From: Mucilaginibacter jinjuensis
Lineage (GTDB): Bacteria > Bacteroidota > Bacteroidia > Sphingobacteriales > Sphingobacteriaceae
Length of the DNA: 64,000 bases
Reading direction: 5' to 3'
Assembly: GCF_028596025.1 (NCBI RefSeq)
Contig: NZ_CP117167.1
Coordinates: 4,526,001-4,590,000 of the forward strand
The translations under genes were made by a program, and so were the position numbers. Under the pieces are notes generated by a model. That model was given only the letters and a program-made list of their open reading frames with translations, made no database searches and was not told the DNA's origin. Each line of letters opens with the position of its first letter. The first letter of the stretch is position 1. This document shows positions 8,806 through 16,286 of this stretch, piece by piece.

Positions 8806-9777
8806 ATGATAAACTTAGGTATTTTACTAACCCGTCAATATAGGTTGCTAAGCGTGGCCGCCATGCTGGATGTATTTCAAACGGTTAACAAGCTGGCCGA
8901 ATATGCCGGACAATCGCCTTATTTTAACATCAGTTTATTACGGGCTGATGAGAGCGCTTCACAAGCTACCGACGCTTTGATCAACGACCAGATCTACCAC
9001 ATCAGCCAGGCCGAAAAGCAGGATATTATACTGATACCTGCATTTGGTACCGAGCAAACCCAGCAGGCTGTGCAGGATAATCTGGATTATATCCCTTGGC
9101 TGCGCAATCAGTTTGCTAATGGTACACACATTGCAAGCTTTTGTACAGGTGCGTTTTTATTGGGTGCTACAGGTTTGTTAAACGGCCGCGCGGCAACTAC
9201 GCATATCGATGCCTGCGGCGCATTTTCGGCCACATTTCCTGATGTAAACCTGTTGCCTTACCAGGTAGTTACCAGCGATGGTGGCATTTACACCAGCGGC
9301 GGTTCAACATCGAGCTTTCATTTAATGCTGCACCTCATTAAACTATATTGCGGCAGTGAAATGGCTATCCGTACGGCCAAAATATTTTCGATAGATATGG
9401 ACCGGAGCCAACAGGCCTACTTCGGTACCTTTGCACCATCACAGGATCATAACGACGAGCTGGTGGCTATGGCCCAGCAGAAAATAGCAGCTGCTTACCA
9501 CGAGCCTGCCACTATCGAGGAGATGATCAAAGACATCCCATCGAGCAGGCGCAATATGGTACGCCGTTTTAAACAGGTAACCGGCTACACCCCTATCGAG
9601 TACTTACAGAATTTACGGGTTGAAGGCGCTAAGAAATTACTGGAACAAACCAACCAGCAAATGACCGAGATTATGCTCAACTCGGGCTACAACGACCCGA
9701 AAGCATTCCGCAAAGTATTCAAGAAAACCGTAGGCATGACCCCAACCGGCTATCGCGAAAAATTCCAGGTCAATTGA
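8806..9777 (+). CDS. GlxA-type regulator (DJ-1/PfpI-like domain plus AraC HTH)
   Basis: A 323-aa transcriptional regulator. Residues 1-190 form a DJ-1/PfpI-like amidotransferase-fold domain with Cys113 in the elbow motif SFCTGAFLLG. Residues about 225-320 form the AraC-type double helix-turn-helix, including the GYTPIEYLQNLRVEGAKKLLE and GYNDPKAFRKVFKKTVGMTP segments. GlxA-family members sense small amines or metabolites through the N-terminal domain, but its ligand cannot be told from sequence. A TAGCTTTA box at 8777-8784 (one mismatch to TAnnTTTG) is a plausible promoter. No adjacent catabolic operon reveals the regulon. Confidence 0.9.
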   Translation: MINLGILLTRQYRLLSVAAMLDVFQTVNKLAEYAGQSPYFNISLLRADESASQATDALINDQIYHISQAEKQDIILIPAFGTEQTQQAVQDNLDYIPWLRNQFANGTHIASFCTGAFLLGATGLLNGRAATTHIDACGAFSATFPDVNLLPYQVVTSDGGIYTSGGSTSSFHLMLHLIKLYCGSEMAIRTAKIFSIDMDRSQQAYFGTFAPSQDHNDELVAMAQQKIAAAYHEPATIEEMIKDIPSSRRNMVRRFKQVTGYTPIEYLQNLRVEGAKKLLEQTNQQMTEIMLNSGYNDPKAFRKVFKKTVGMTPTGYREKFQVN

Positions 9778-9941
9778 GTGTCAGTTGCCGGGTGTCAGCT
9801 TTCAGTTGCCGGGAGCTCCTCCTCCTATTACATATAACCAAACTTGTTCCAGATAACTGATAAATCGCAACCGATAACGCACACCGGCATCTCGCAACTC
9901 GCAACACACAACTCGCAACTCGCAACTCGCAACTGAACCAA
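9778..9941. repeat. Low-complexity repeat spacer (TCAGTTGCCGGG and CTCGCAA units)
   Basis: Short direct repeats: GTCAGTTGCCGGG occurs at the left end with a relative GTCAGCTTTCAGTTGCCGGG, and the unit CTCGCAA or ACTCGCAA is iterated about six times at 9893-9935. No promoter box was recognised. The composition resembles the CCGACAACC-type spacers at 10345-10401 and inside aroA. Confidence 0.5.
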
Positions 9942-9942
9942 A

Positions 9943-10335
9943 ATGGAGAAGATAAAAATCATAGACGACAACAAAGTACTGGACGTAAAACGTTCGAACA
10001 TCGATCATTCGGAGTTTCAGATGGTTTGCTCAACACATCTGTTATTTAAGGATGTGAACATGGCCAATTGCAAAATAACAGATGCCAATTTAAGCGACCT
10101 TGAGATTGAAAACGCACAGTTGGGCGGCGCTTATATCCATAACATCGGCATGCCGCCCAAAGGCCATCCCAACTATGATGCTAATGTTGAACAGCGGCCA
10201 TTAAAGTTTGAGGATTGCGACTTATCAGGCAGTACAATAACTAACTGTAATTTGAGTGGGTTGGATATCAGCAATTGCAATATTACAGGCCTGCGGATTA
10301 ATGGTATTTTGATTGAAGAGCTTTTGAAGAAGTAG
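9943..10335 (+). CDS. Pentapeptide-repeat protein
   Basis: A 130-aa protein made largely of pentapeptide-like repeats of the A(D/N)LXX kind: CKITDANLSDLEIENAQLGG in the middle and CDLSGSTITNCNLSGLDISN near the C-terminus, predicting a short right-handed quadrilateral beta-helix in two blocks. A loop containing GMPPKGHPNYD separates them. No signal peptide or transmembrane segment is seen. Some family members mimic DNA and protect gyrase, but nothing here specifies a target. It stands alone, convergent with hxlR. Confidence 0.8.
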   Translation: MEKIKIIDDNKVLDVKRSNIDHSEFQMVCSTHLLFKDVNMANCKITDANLSDLEIENAQLGGAYIHNIGMPPKGHPNYDANVEQRPLKFEDCDLSGSTITNCNLSGLDISNCNITGLRINGILIEELLKK

Positions 10336-10344
10336 CAGTGGCGA

Positions 10345-10401
10345 GTGTCAGTTCTACAAGTGAAGTTCCTCCGACCTCCGACAACCGGCATCCGACAACT
10401 A
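10345..10401. repeat. CCGACAACC-type intergenic repeat
   Basis: The segment contains TCCGACCTCCGACAACC then GGCATCCGACAACTAACC, close to the right half of the element inserted in aroA (TCCGGACCTCTGACAACC then GATAACCGACAACTGACAACC). It occupies the gap between the pentapeptide gene and the end of hxlR. Confidence 0.45.
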
Positions 10402-10800
10402 ACCTCTTTTCCGGCTCGCTACAATCCTTTGGCGGTGCTGTATTCCCCAGTCTCTCAACTCTTGCATCACCTTGTCCAACGTTTGGCTGTAAGGCGTTAG
10501 CTGGTAGGTAACGGTTACCGGGGTTGTTGAATATACCTTGCGGACTACAAACTCATTCAGTTCCAGTTCCTTTAATTCTTTGGATAAAATTTTGGGCGTA
10601 ATATCACCTAATGCCCGCTGGATATCTTTAAAGCGCTGCGGCCCGTTTGTTAAAGCTACAATTAGGGGCAGCTTCCATTTTCCGTTTAATACGTAAAGCG
10701 CATCCCTAACGCCTGCTATGGCTACACCGCAAGCTTCGGCAGTATGTTCTGGCCATACTACGGCTTCATTTTCATCAATTTCTGTTGCTCTTTGTAACAT
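10399..10800 (-). CDS. HxlR-family (DUF24) transcriptional regulator
   Basis: A 133-aa winged-helix regulator with the family signature GKWKLPLIVAL, the recognition region FKDIQRALGDITPKILSKELKELE and the wing VYSTTPVTVTYQLTPYS. Cys24 lies 16 residues before the GKW motif, about five residues further upstream than the redox Cys of YodB/CatR-type sensors. It is divergent from doxX-like and azoR genes, a pairing known for thiol/quinone-stress HxlR regulators. A TTG start six bases upstream was rejected because it lies in the -7 box TACATTTG (10811 to 10804, minus strand). With ATG at 10800 the transcript would be nearly leaderless. Confidence 0.88.
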   Translation of the reverse strand: MLQRATEIDENEAVVWPEHTAEACGVAIAGVRDALYVLNGKWKLPLIVALTNGPQRFKDIQRALGDITPKILSKELKELELNEFVVRKVYSTTPVTVTYQLTPYSQTLDKVMQELRDWGIQHRQRIVASRKRG

Positions 10801-10814
10801 GTACAAATGTAATT

Positions 10815-10865
10815 ACTATCCAAAAGGATACCGGTATCCTTTTGGATAGTAGTATCCTTTAGATA
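10815..10865. promoter_or_regulatory. Triple tandem operator between hxlR and doxX
   Basis: Bases 10815-10850 form a perfect 36-bp palindrome. It consists of two 14-bp palindromic sites, TATCCAAAAGGATA (10817-10830) and TATCCTTTTGGATA (10835-10848), about a CCGG centre. A third, slightly worn site, TATCCTTTAGATA, starts at 10853. The sites start at 10817, 10835 and 10853, an exact 18-bp period. They lie between the two divergent -7 boxes and should cover both -33 regions, as expected for autoregulated repression by the HxlR protein. Confidence 0.8.
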
Positions 10866-10876
10866 GTAAAGGTACT

Positions 10877-10884
10877 TAAGTTTG
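10877..10884 (+). promoter_or_regulatory. -7 promoter box of the doxX-like gene
   Basis: TAAGTTTG matches TAnnTTTG, 22 nt before the ATG at 10907. The third operator site (10853-10865) lies where the -33 element would be. Confidence 0.6.
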
Positions 10885-10906
10885 CATCATTAAATACAAG
10901 TAAATA

Positions 10907-11278
10907 ATGAAAGCAACTAAAATTACGTACTGGATAACCACTGCAATAGTGGCCTTAATGATGCTTTATTCAGCATCAGCATACCTAACTCAACCCGCCA
11001 TGGCTGCCGCCTTTCATCACCTGGGCTATCCCGATTATTTCAGGATCGAACTCGCCATCGGCAAAATAATAGGTGCAATCTTACTACTTGTCCCTTTGGC
11101 TGCACGCATCAAAGAATGGGCTTATGCCGGTTTTGCCATCACCTTTATTTCGGCATTTATTGCCCATACTGTTTCGGGCGATCCGGTTGCTAATCGCATC
11201 ATGCCGGTCATCTTTTTAATTCTGCTCATCGTTTCATATATCACTTACCATAAACAGCGCAAGGCAATAACCGCATAG
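10907..11278 (+). CDS. DoxX-like family membrane protein
   Basis: A 123-aa integral membrane protein with four hydrophobic helices (about 9-29, 47-63, 71-90 and 97-113) in the DoxX-like arrangement, including the IELAIGKIIGAILLLVP segment typical of the family. DoxX-type proteins such as Bacillus CatD occur in regulons of HxlR-type quinone sensors and are thought to aid redox stress defence at the membrane; its exact chemistry here is unknown. It is driven from the triple-operator region and precedes azoR by 134 bp. Confidence 0.82.
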   Translation: MKATKITYWITTAIVALMMLYSASAYLTQPAMAAAFHHLGYPDYFRIELAIGKIIGAILLLVPLAARIKEWAYAGFAITFISAFIAHTVSGDPVANRIMPVIFLILLIVSYITYHKQRKAITA

Positions 11279-11412
11279 TTTAATATTAAAACCGGCCAAC
11301 GTTTGCCCTTCTGATTAAAAAAATCAGGCTGGGTTGGCTTGCCTTTGTCCAAAAATTCTTAATCCATGCATTATTAATAAAACACCAAATAATTAAAAAT
11401 TCAATTCCAAAA

Positions 11413-12012
11413 ATGAAAAAGATCCTTCATGTTATTTCGAGCCCTAAGGGCGATGCATCATTTAGCATAAAATTGGGTAATGCTATTATAGAAAAAGTAA
11501 AAGAAGCTAATCCGGGCAGTACAGTTACAGAAAACAACCTCGCCAAAAAGCCGTTGCCACATTTGGAAGAAGCGCAACTTGCCTCGTTTTTTACTCCGGC
11601 CGAACAACGTACACCTGAAAACATTGAAGCCATTAAACATTCTGACGAGGCCATTGCCCAGTTAATGGACGCAGACGTAGTTGTAATTGATGCGCCGCTT
11701 TATAATTTCAGTATTCCATCGGGGCTTAAAGCCTGGATAGACCATATTGCACGTGCCGGAGTTACATTTAAGTACGACGAAAATGGCCCCGAAGGTTTGG
11801 TTAAAGGCAAAAAGGTATACATAGCCCTGGCATCGGGTGGTGTTTACAGTGCCGGACCGATGCAGCAATATGATTTTGCAGCACCTTACCTTAAAAGCCT
11901 GTTAGGTTTTATGGGTATGACAGACCTAAGCGTGTTTAGAGTTGAAGGCGTAGCTTATCCAAATTTGAAAGATACAGCGCTTGAAACAGCCGTAAACAGC
12001 ATTATTTTATAA
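11413..12012 (+). CDS. azoR: FMN-dependent NADH-azoreductase
   Basis: A flavodoxin-like NAD(P)H-dependent quinone/azo-compound reductase of 199 aa. The N-terminal phosphate loop (HVISSPKGDASFSIKLG), the flavin-contact motif PLYNFSIPSGLKAWIDH followed by RAGVTF, and ALASGGVYSAG are characteristic of AzoR. It reduces quinones by two electrons and so protects against thiol-reactive electrophiles. Its place after the doxX-like gene, opposite an HxlR regulator, supports a quinone/electrophile-response role (inference by analogy with Bacillus YodB/AzoR1). The 134-bp gap before it contains a small hairpin (CTGATT-AAAAAA-AATCAG) but no clear promoter box, so it could be co-transcribed with the doxX-like gene. 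Confidence 0.9.
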   Translation: MKKILHVISSPKGDASFSIKLGNAIIEKVKEANPGSTVTENNLAKKPLPHLEEAQLASFFTPAEQRTPENIEAIKHSDEAIAQLMDADVVVIDAPLYNFSIPSGLKAWIDHIARAGVTFKYDENGPEGLVKGKKVYIALASGGVYSAGPMQQYDFAAPYLKSLLGFMGMTDLSVFRVEGVAYPNLKDTALETAVNSIIL

Positions 12013-12124
12013 TAAAATTGCCAAATAGTTAAAAGTGAAAGTATTTGTTGTAAAAGCGCAACAGATGCTTTCACTTTTGCGTAAAGATGGCTGTTGAGTG
12101 AATTCAACCACACTCAGTCTGCCG

Positions 12125-13561
12125 ATGAAAAACATAACCCACAACAGCGTAAAACGCTGTATAGGAATACTTTGCCTAATCGCAACTACTGTTATCCAAT
12201 CGTGCAAAACCGAACGATTAGATGGCGGTAACTTTGTTGAACCAACCGATAAATCGGTTGTAGCCTTTTCGCTTAAAAAACCAGACAATACTACATTCAG
12301 GTCTTCCGATATCAGCACTACTATAGGCGCCGATACCATCAAAGTTTATGTACCCGGCCAAACAGATCTAACCAAATTAATTCCCGACATTTCTATCAGG
12401 GCACATGCGATAACACCTGCTAATGAAACCGTACAAAATTTCACCAAACCTGTTAAATACGTTGTAAAGGCCGAAGATGGCAGCACAAAAACCTATACCG
12501 TAGTGGTAAAACTAAGCCCGCTTAAAAACATTGTGTTTGCAGGCAGTAACAACAAAGTTTTTTATGCGATAGATGCCATAGACGGCCAAAAGATCTGGAG
12601 CTACAGCGACCAGAAAAACTTTTGCTACTCGAGCCCTATATATTACAATAACACGGTTTATGCAGCTGCTGATAATACTCTGTATGCTTTTGACGCAGCA
12701 AGCGGCAAAGTGAACTGGACCTTTGATACCGGCAACAAAATTAAAGCCGCCCCTGCTTACGATAATGGTGTGGTTTATTTCGGCAGCTACGATCATCATT
12801 TCCGCGGGCTTGATGCCGTAACCGGCGCAGTAAAACTGGATATTACCGAGCCTGATGATTTAAACACTACAGCAAGCATTGTAAACGGCATTGCTTATAT
12901 CAGCAGCTCTACAGGCAGTGTTTATGCTATCAATTTAAGCAAAGCAACTTCTACAAGAATATTCAAGACAGGGGGCGCAGTAGCCGGATCGAGCCCTACC
13001 GTTGCTAACAATGTATTATATATTGGCAGTGATGATAACAACATGTATGCCCTAAGTTCAGGCAGCGGACAGTTAAAATGGAAGTTGGGCACCGATGGCA
13101 TCTCGGCAGGCTTTACACATCCATTTGTAACAGGCGGCGTAGTTTATTTTGGTACAGCCCAAAGCATGGATACCACAAGCACAGCCTTAGGCAGCATGTA
13201 CGCTGTTGATGCTAATACGGGTTCAGTTATCTGGAAGGCTCTTGAACATAAAGGTTTTTACAGCAGCCCTATTGTATCCGGCAATTCGGTTTATGCCACT
13301 TGCTTTGATAGCTACATGTACGCCCTAAATGCCAAAAATGGCAGCGTGCTTTGGAAATCGCTTATTTACCCCAACAGTAATACCACTTCTACCCTTGCCG
13401 AAGGTTATGTATTTGTAGGGGGCGGCACCGGCAACCTGTATGCTTTAAACGCAAATACCGGTGCCACCAAATGGACCTTCCCGATGCCGGGGAACACTTT
13501 TACATCGGCACCTTGCATCATTGGCAGTACGGGTTTGGTTTATGGCAGGCAAACTAATTAA
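12125..13561 (+). CDS. Surface lipoprotein with PQQ-like beta-propeller
   Basis: A 478-aa lipoprotein: signal peptide with lipobox ATTVIQSC (Cys about residue 20). A small beta-domain (about 35-135, ending in KYVVKAEDGSTKTYTVVV) resembles the N-terminal domains of many Bacteroidota surface lipoproteins. About seven PQQ/WD-like blades follow (AIDAIDGQKIWSYS, AFDAASGKVNWTFD, ALSSGSGQLKWKLG, AVDANTGSVIWKAL, ALNAKNGSVLWKSL, ALNANTGATKWTFP). It is probably a binding or scaffold protein; no catalytic residues are apparent, and BamB-like proteins are shorter. A GTG at 12098 extends the frame, but ATG 12125 directly starts the signal peptide, and CACTTTTG at 12072-12079 is a weak -7 box. Confidence 0.82.
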   Translation: MKNITHNSVKRCIGILCLIATTVIQSCKTERLDGGNFVEPTDKSVVAFSLKKPDNTTFRSSDISTTIGADTIKVYVPGQTDLTKLIPDISIRAHAITPANETVQNFTKPVKYVVKAEDGSTKTYTVVVKLSPLKNIVFAGSNNKVFYAIDAIDGQKIWSYSDQKNFCYSSPIYYNNTVYAAADNTLYAFDAASGKVNWTFDTGNKIKAAPAYDNGVVYFGSYDHHFRGLDAVTGAVKLDITEPDDLNTTASIVNGIAYISSSTGSVYAINLSKATSTRIFKTGGAVAGSSPTVANNVLYIGSDDNNMYALSSGSGQLKWKLGTDGISAGFTHPFVTGGVVYFGTAQSMDTTSTALGSMYAVDANTGSVIWKALEHKGFYSSPIVSGNSVYATCFDSYMYALNAKNGSVLWKSLIYPNSNTTSTLAEGYVFVGGGTGNLYALNANTGATKWTFPMPGNTFTSAPCIIGSTGLVYGRQTN

Positions 13562-13606
13562 TCTGATTGTAGCTTAGATAGCCTACACCTGGCTGGCTAT
13601 TGCGCC

Positions 13607-13711
13607 TGTTTAAAAGCGTACGTGCCACCGTCCGTTTTCGTACACCGAAAAATGGGCAAACTGCCACAGTAGTGCAGAAACATCGTTTTTTTGAATGGCA
13701 CTGGCATTGAT
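13607..13711 (+). promoter_or_regulatory. Two-site enhancer and -24-like element before permease 1
   Basis: Site A (13607-13622) ends in AAAAGCGTACG. Site B (13629-13643) is CGTCCG-TTTT-CGTAC. CAGAAACA lies at 13675-13682, and TGGCAC at 13696-13701 is followed after 5 nt by TTGAT. The order and spacing match the region before permease 2 base for base. The TGGCAC-N5-TTG layout resembles a sigma-54 -24/-12 promoter with an imperfect -12 (TTGA rather than TTGC). The ATG is at 13742. The assignment to sigma-54 is inference. Confidence 0.6.
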
Positions 13712-13741
13712 ATCAGTATATTGATTCAATTTTCCAGACCT

Positions 13742-16126
13742 ATGTTCAGAAACCTATTTAAAACCGCCTGGCGTAATATTTTCAATAATAAATTTTACAC
13801 CTTCATCAATATAGCGGGGCTTACTATTGGCCTTGTAATTGGCCTGTTCATTTTACTTTGGGTACAGGACGAATTAAGTTTCGACCGCTTCAATAAGCAG
13901 GCCGATAACATTTATAAAATAGGTATAGTTGGCGGTACCGGCCCTACAAGGCAAATCTTCAACAACATTATTGCCCCGGTAGTACCATTTGCCAAAAATG
14001 AGATACCTGATGTTAAAGATGGTTTCCGCATTAACAATGCAGGCGAAACCCCAATAAAATATAAAGATCAGGTATTCCTGGAAAAACAGCTTGCTTTTAC
14101 CGATCCTGCATTTTTTTCGATGCTCGATTTTCATCTTATCGATGGCAACGCTAAGAAACCTTTCCCCGATAATAATTCGGTAGTGATTACCCAATCCACA
14201 GCCAAAAAGTATTTCGGCAATGCAGAGCCGGTTGGCAAAGTAATTACGATTGATAAATTCAGTTTTACTGTAACGGGTATTATTAAAGATGGGCCCACCA
14301 ATTCGAGCTTTAATTATAAGTTATTAGCACCGATTGGCTTTTATAACCATATTGTTTATGTAGCACATACCACAGCCTATAATGATGTACGCGTACCTTC
14401 TATGGATGCCGACTGGGGTCAATTTAATTTCGAAACTTACTTGCTTTTAAAACCCGGTGCCGATATACACCTGTTGGAGAAAAATTTACAGCGCATCCAC
14501 GAACGCCAGAAACCTGACGACGCACCTGTACCCTACCTTGCCCAGCCCCTGTTACAAATGCACCTGTACAAAGCCGATGGTACGGATAATGGTATTAGCA
14601 CAGTCAGGATATTTGCATTGGTGGCCCTGCTAATCCTTATTGTAGCCAGTATAAATTACGTTAACCTATCAACAGCACGGTCTATACTGCGCGCTAAAGA
14701 AGTAAGCATGCGTAAAATTATTGGCGCAAGCAAAATGCAGTTGTTTATGCAGTTTATTGTGGAAACAACGTTGCTGTTTATGATGGCATCTATACTGGCT
14801 ATCACTATTATGTATCTGTTGCTGCCCGCATTTAATGATTTTTCGGGCAAACAGCTAACACTCAACATCAGCAATTATCATATCTGGGAATGCATAGGTA
14901 CCGCGCTTATTGCAACATTGGCGGCTTCAAGTATATATCCGGCCCTGTTACTTTCATCATTCGAACCATTAAAGGCATTGAAAGGCAAGATTACAGCAAG
15001 CATAAGCAATGTTGGTTTTAGGCGGGTACTGGTTATAGTGCAATTCACCGTATCCATTGTGCTCATTATCGGTACGCTGATTATTGGCAATCAGCTCAAA
15101 TATATTCGTAACAAAAATTTGGGCTATGATAAAGAAAACACGCTCTCATTTAATATCCGTGAAGATATGGTTAAACATTACGATGCCATACGTGCCGACC
15201 TGCTTAAACAACCTGGTGTACTTGCGGTAGCACGGTCGGGAAATAATATTGTGCATTATGATAGCTGGACCGGAGATAATGATTGGGAGGGCAAACCGGT
15301 TAATTCAAACCTGTTATTTCACCCGGTGGTAACCGACCAAAATTTTATACCATTTTTTAAAATGAAAATCGCTTCCGGCCGCAACTTTAGCGGTTTGGCG
15401 GCAGATTCAATGAACTATATTATAAACGAGGCCGCCGCAAAAGCAATGGGATTGAAGGATCCTGTTGGTAAACAGATGCGCGTTTGGAAAAATAAAGGCA
15501 CCATAATTGGCGTAGTAAAAGACTTCCATTTTAACAGCCTGCGCCAAAAAATTGAACCGCTTGTAATGTTATATGATCCCAAACAAGCCTGGCGGGTTTA
15601 TATTAAAACCACCGGTAAAGATGCTTCTAATGCCATCATAGCAGCCCAAAAAATCTGGAAAAAATATAATACCCAGCAAGTCCCTATAAGCTATGCTTTT
15701 TTAGATGATGATTATAATAAGCTGTATAATACCGAGCAGCATACGGCTTCTTTGTTCAACTTGTTCTCGGCTATCACCATCACCTTGTCGTGCCTTGGCT
15801 TGTTCGGTTTGGCTACTTATACGGCACAGGTAAAAACACGGGAAATTGGCATCCGCAAGGTATTTGGCGCCAGTATCGTGCGTATTGTGGCCTTATTGGC
15901 TACCGAGTTTATGCTGCTGGTAGTAATTGCCCTGTTTATTGCTGTGCCGGTATCGTGGTATGCCATGAACAAATGGTTGTTGGATTTTGCCTATCGTACC
16001 AACATACAATGGTGGCTGTTTGCGGTTGCAGGGGTTGGCGCTATTGCCATTGCGTTTATTACCATCAGCGTTCAATCTATCAAGGCGGCGCTGGCAAATC
16101 CAACCAAAAGTTTAAGGAACGAGTAA
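13742..16126 (+). CDS. FtsX/MacB-type ABC transporter permease
   Basis: A 794-aa membrane protein of the duplicated MacB_PCD-FtsX type frequent in Bacteroidota. It starts MFRNLFKTAWRNIFNNK with a first helix (about 20-42), then an extracytoplasmic MacB-like domain, three FtsX helices (about 285-400), a second unit starting near RRVLVIVQFTVSIVLIIG with its own periplasmic domain, and three final helices with the coupling motif VKTREIGIRKVFGAS. No ATPase gene adjoins it, so it must borrow an ATPase or act as an orphan permease. The frame extends upstream to a TTG at 13691, but that lies in the promoter block. It is a paralogue of the next gene. Confidence 0.9.
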   Translation: MFRNLFKTAWRNIFNNKFYTFINIAGLTIGLVIGLFILLWVQDELSFDRFNKQADNIYKIGIVGGTGPTRQIFNNIIAPVVPFAKNEIPDVKDGFRINNAGETPIKYKDQVFLEKQLAFTDPAFFSMLDFHLIDGNAKKPFPDNNSVVITQSTAKKYFGNAEPVGKVITIDKFSFTVTGIIKDGPTNSSFNYKLLAPIGFYNHIVYVAHTTAYNDVRVPSMDADWGQFNFETYLLLKPGADIHLLEKNLQRIHERQKPDDAPVPYLAQPLLQMHLYKADGTDNGISTVRIFALVALLILIVASINYVNLSTARSILRAKEVSMRKIIGASKMQLFMQFIVETTLLFMMASILAITIMYLLLPAFNDFSGKQLTLNISNYHIWECIGTALIATLAASSIYPALLLSSFEPLKALKGKITASISNVGFRRVLVIVQFTVSIVLIIGTLIIGNQLKYIRNKNLGYDKENTLSFNIREDMVKHYDAIRADLLKQPGVLAVARSGNNIVHYDSWTGDNDWEGKPVNSNLLFHPVVTDQNFIPFFKMKIASGRNFSGLAADSMNYIINEAAAKAMGLKDPVGKQMRVWKNKGTIIGVVKDFHFNSLRQKIEPLVMLYDPKQAWRVYIKTTGKDASNAIIAAQKIWKKYNTQQVPISYAFLDDDYNKLYNTEQHTASLFNLFSAITITLSCLGLFGLATYTAQVKTREIGIRKVFGASIVRIVALLATEFMLLVVIALFIAVPVSWYAMNKWLLDFAYRTNIQWWLFAVAGVGAIAIAFITISVQSIKAALANPTKSLRNE

Positions 16127-16138
16127 ACATCAATACAA

Positions 16139-16243
16139 TGTACGAAAGCGTACGTAGAATCGTCCGTTTTCGTACACCTGTAAATATGGATATGCTTTAA
16201 ACAATACAGAAACAGCGATTTTGCGACTGGCACTACGCTTGTC
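16139..16243 (+). promoter_or_regulatory. Two-site enhancer and -24-like element before permease 2
   Basis: Site A (16139-16154) is TGTACG-AAAG-CGTACG and site B (16161-16175) is CGTCCG-TTTT-CGTAC, starting 22 bp apart (about two helical turns). CAGAAACA lies at 16207-16214, and TGGCAC at 16228-16233 is followed after 5 nt by TTGTC. TGGCAC begins 67 bp after the start of site B, exactly as before permease 1. The -12 half (TTGT) departs from the sigma-54 consensus TTGC. Confidence 0.62.
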
Positions 16244-16286
16244 AATTAATTAGTATCAGGGTACAAAACCATTAAAACCAACAACT

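Noticed and set aside
9893..9935. Iterated CTCGCAA units as an origin or DnaA-box array
   Set aside because: The unit does not match a DnaA box, and no dnaA, dnaN or AT-rich unwinding region adjoins it.
13691..13741. Longer permease 1 from a TTG at 13691
   Set aside because: It would translate through the TGGCAC promoter block, and the paralogue starts at the position equivalent to ATG 13742.
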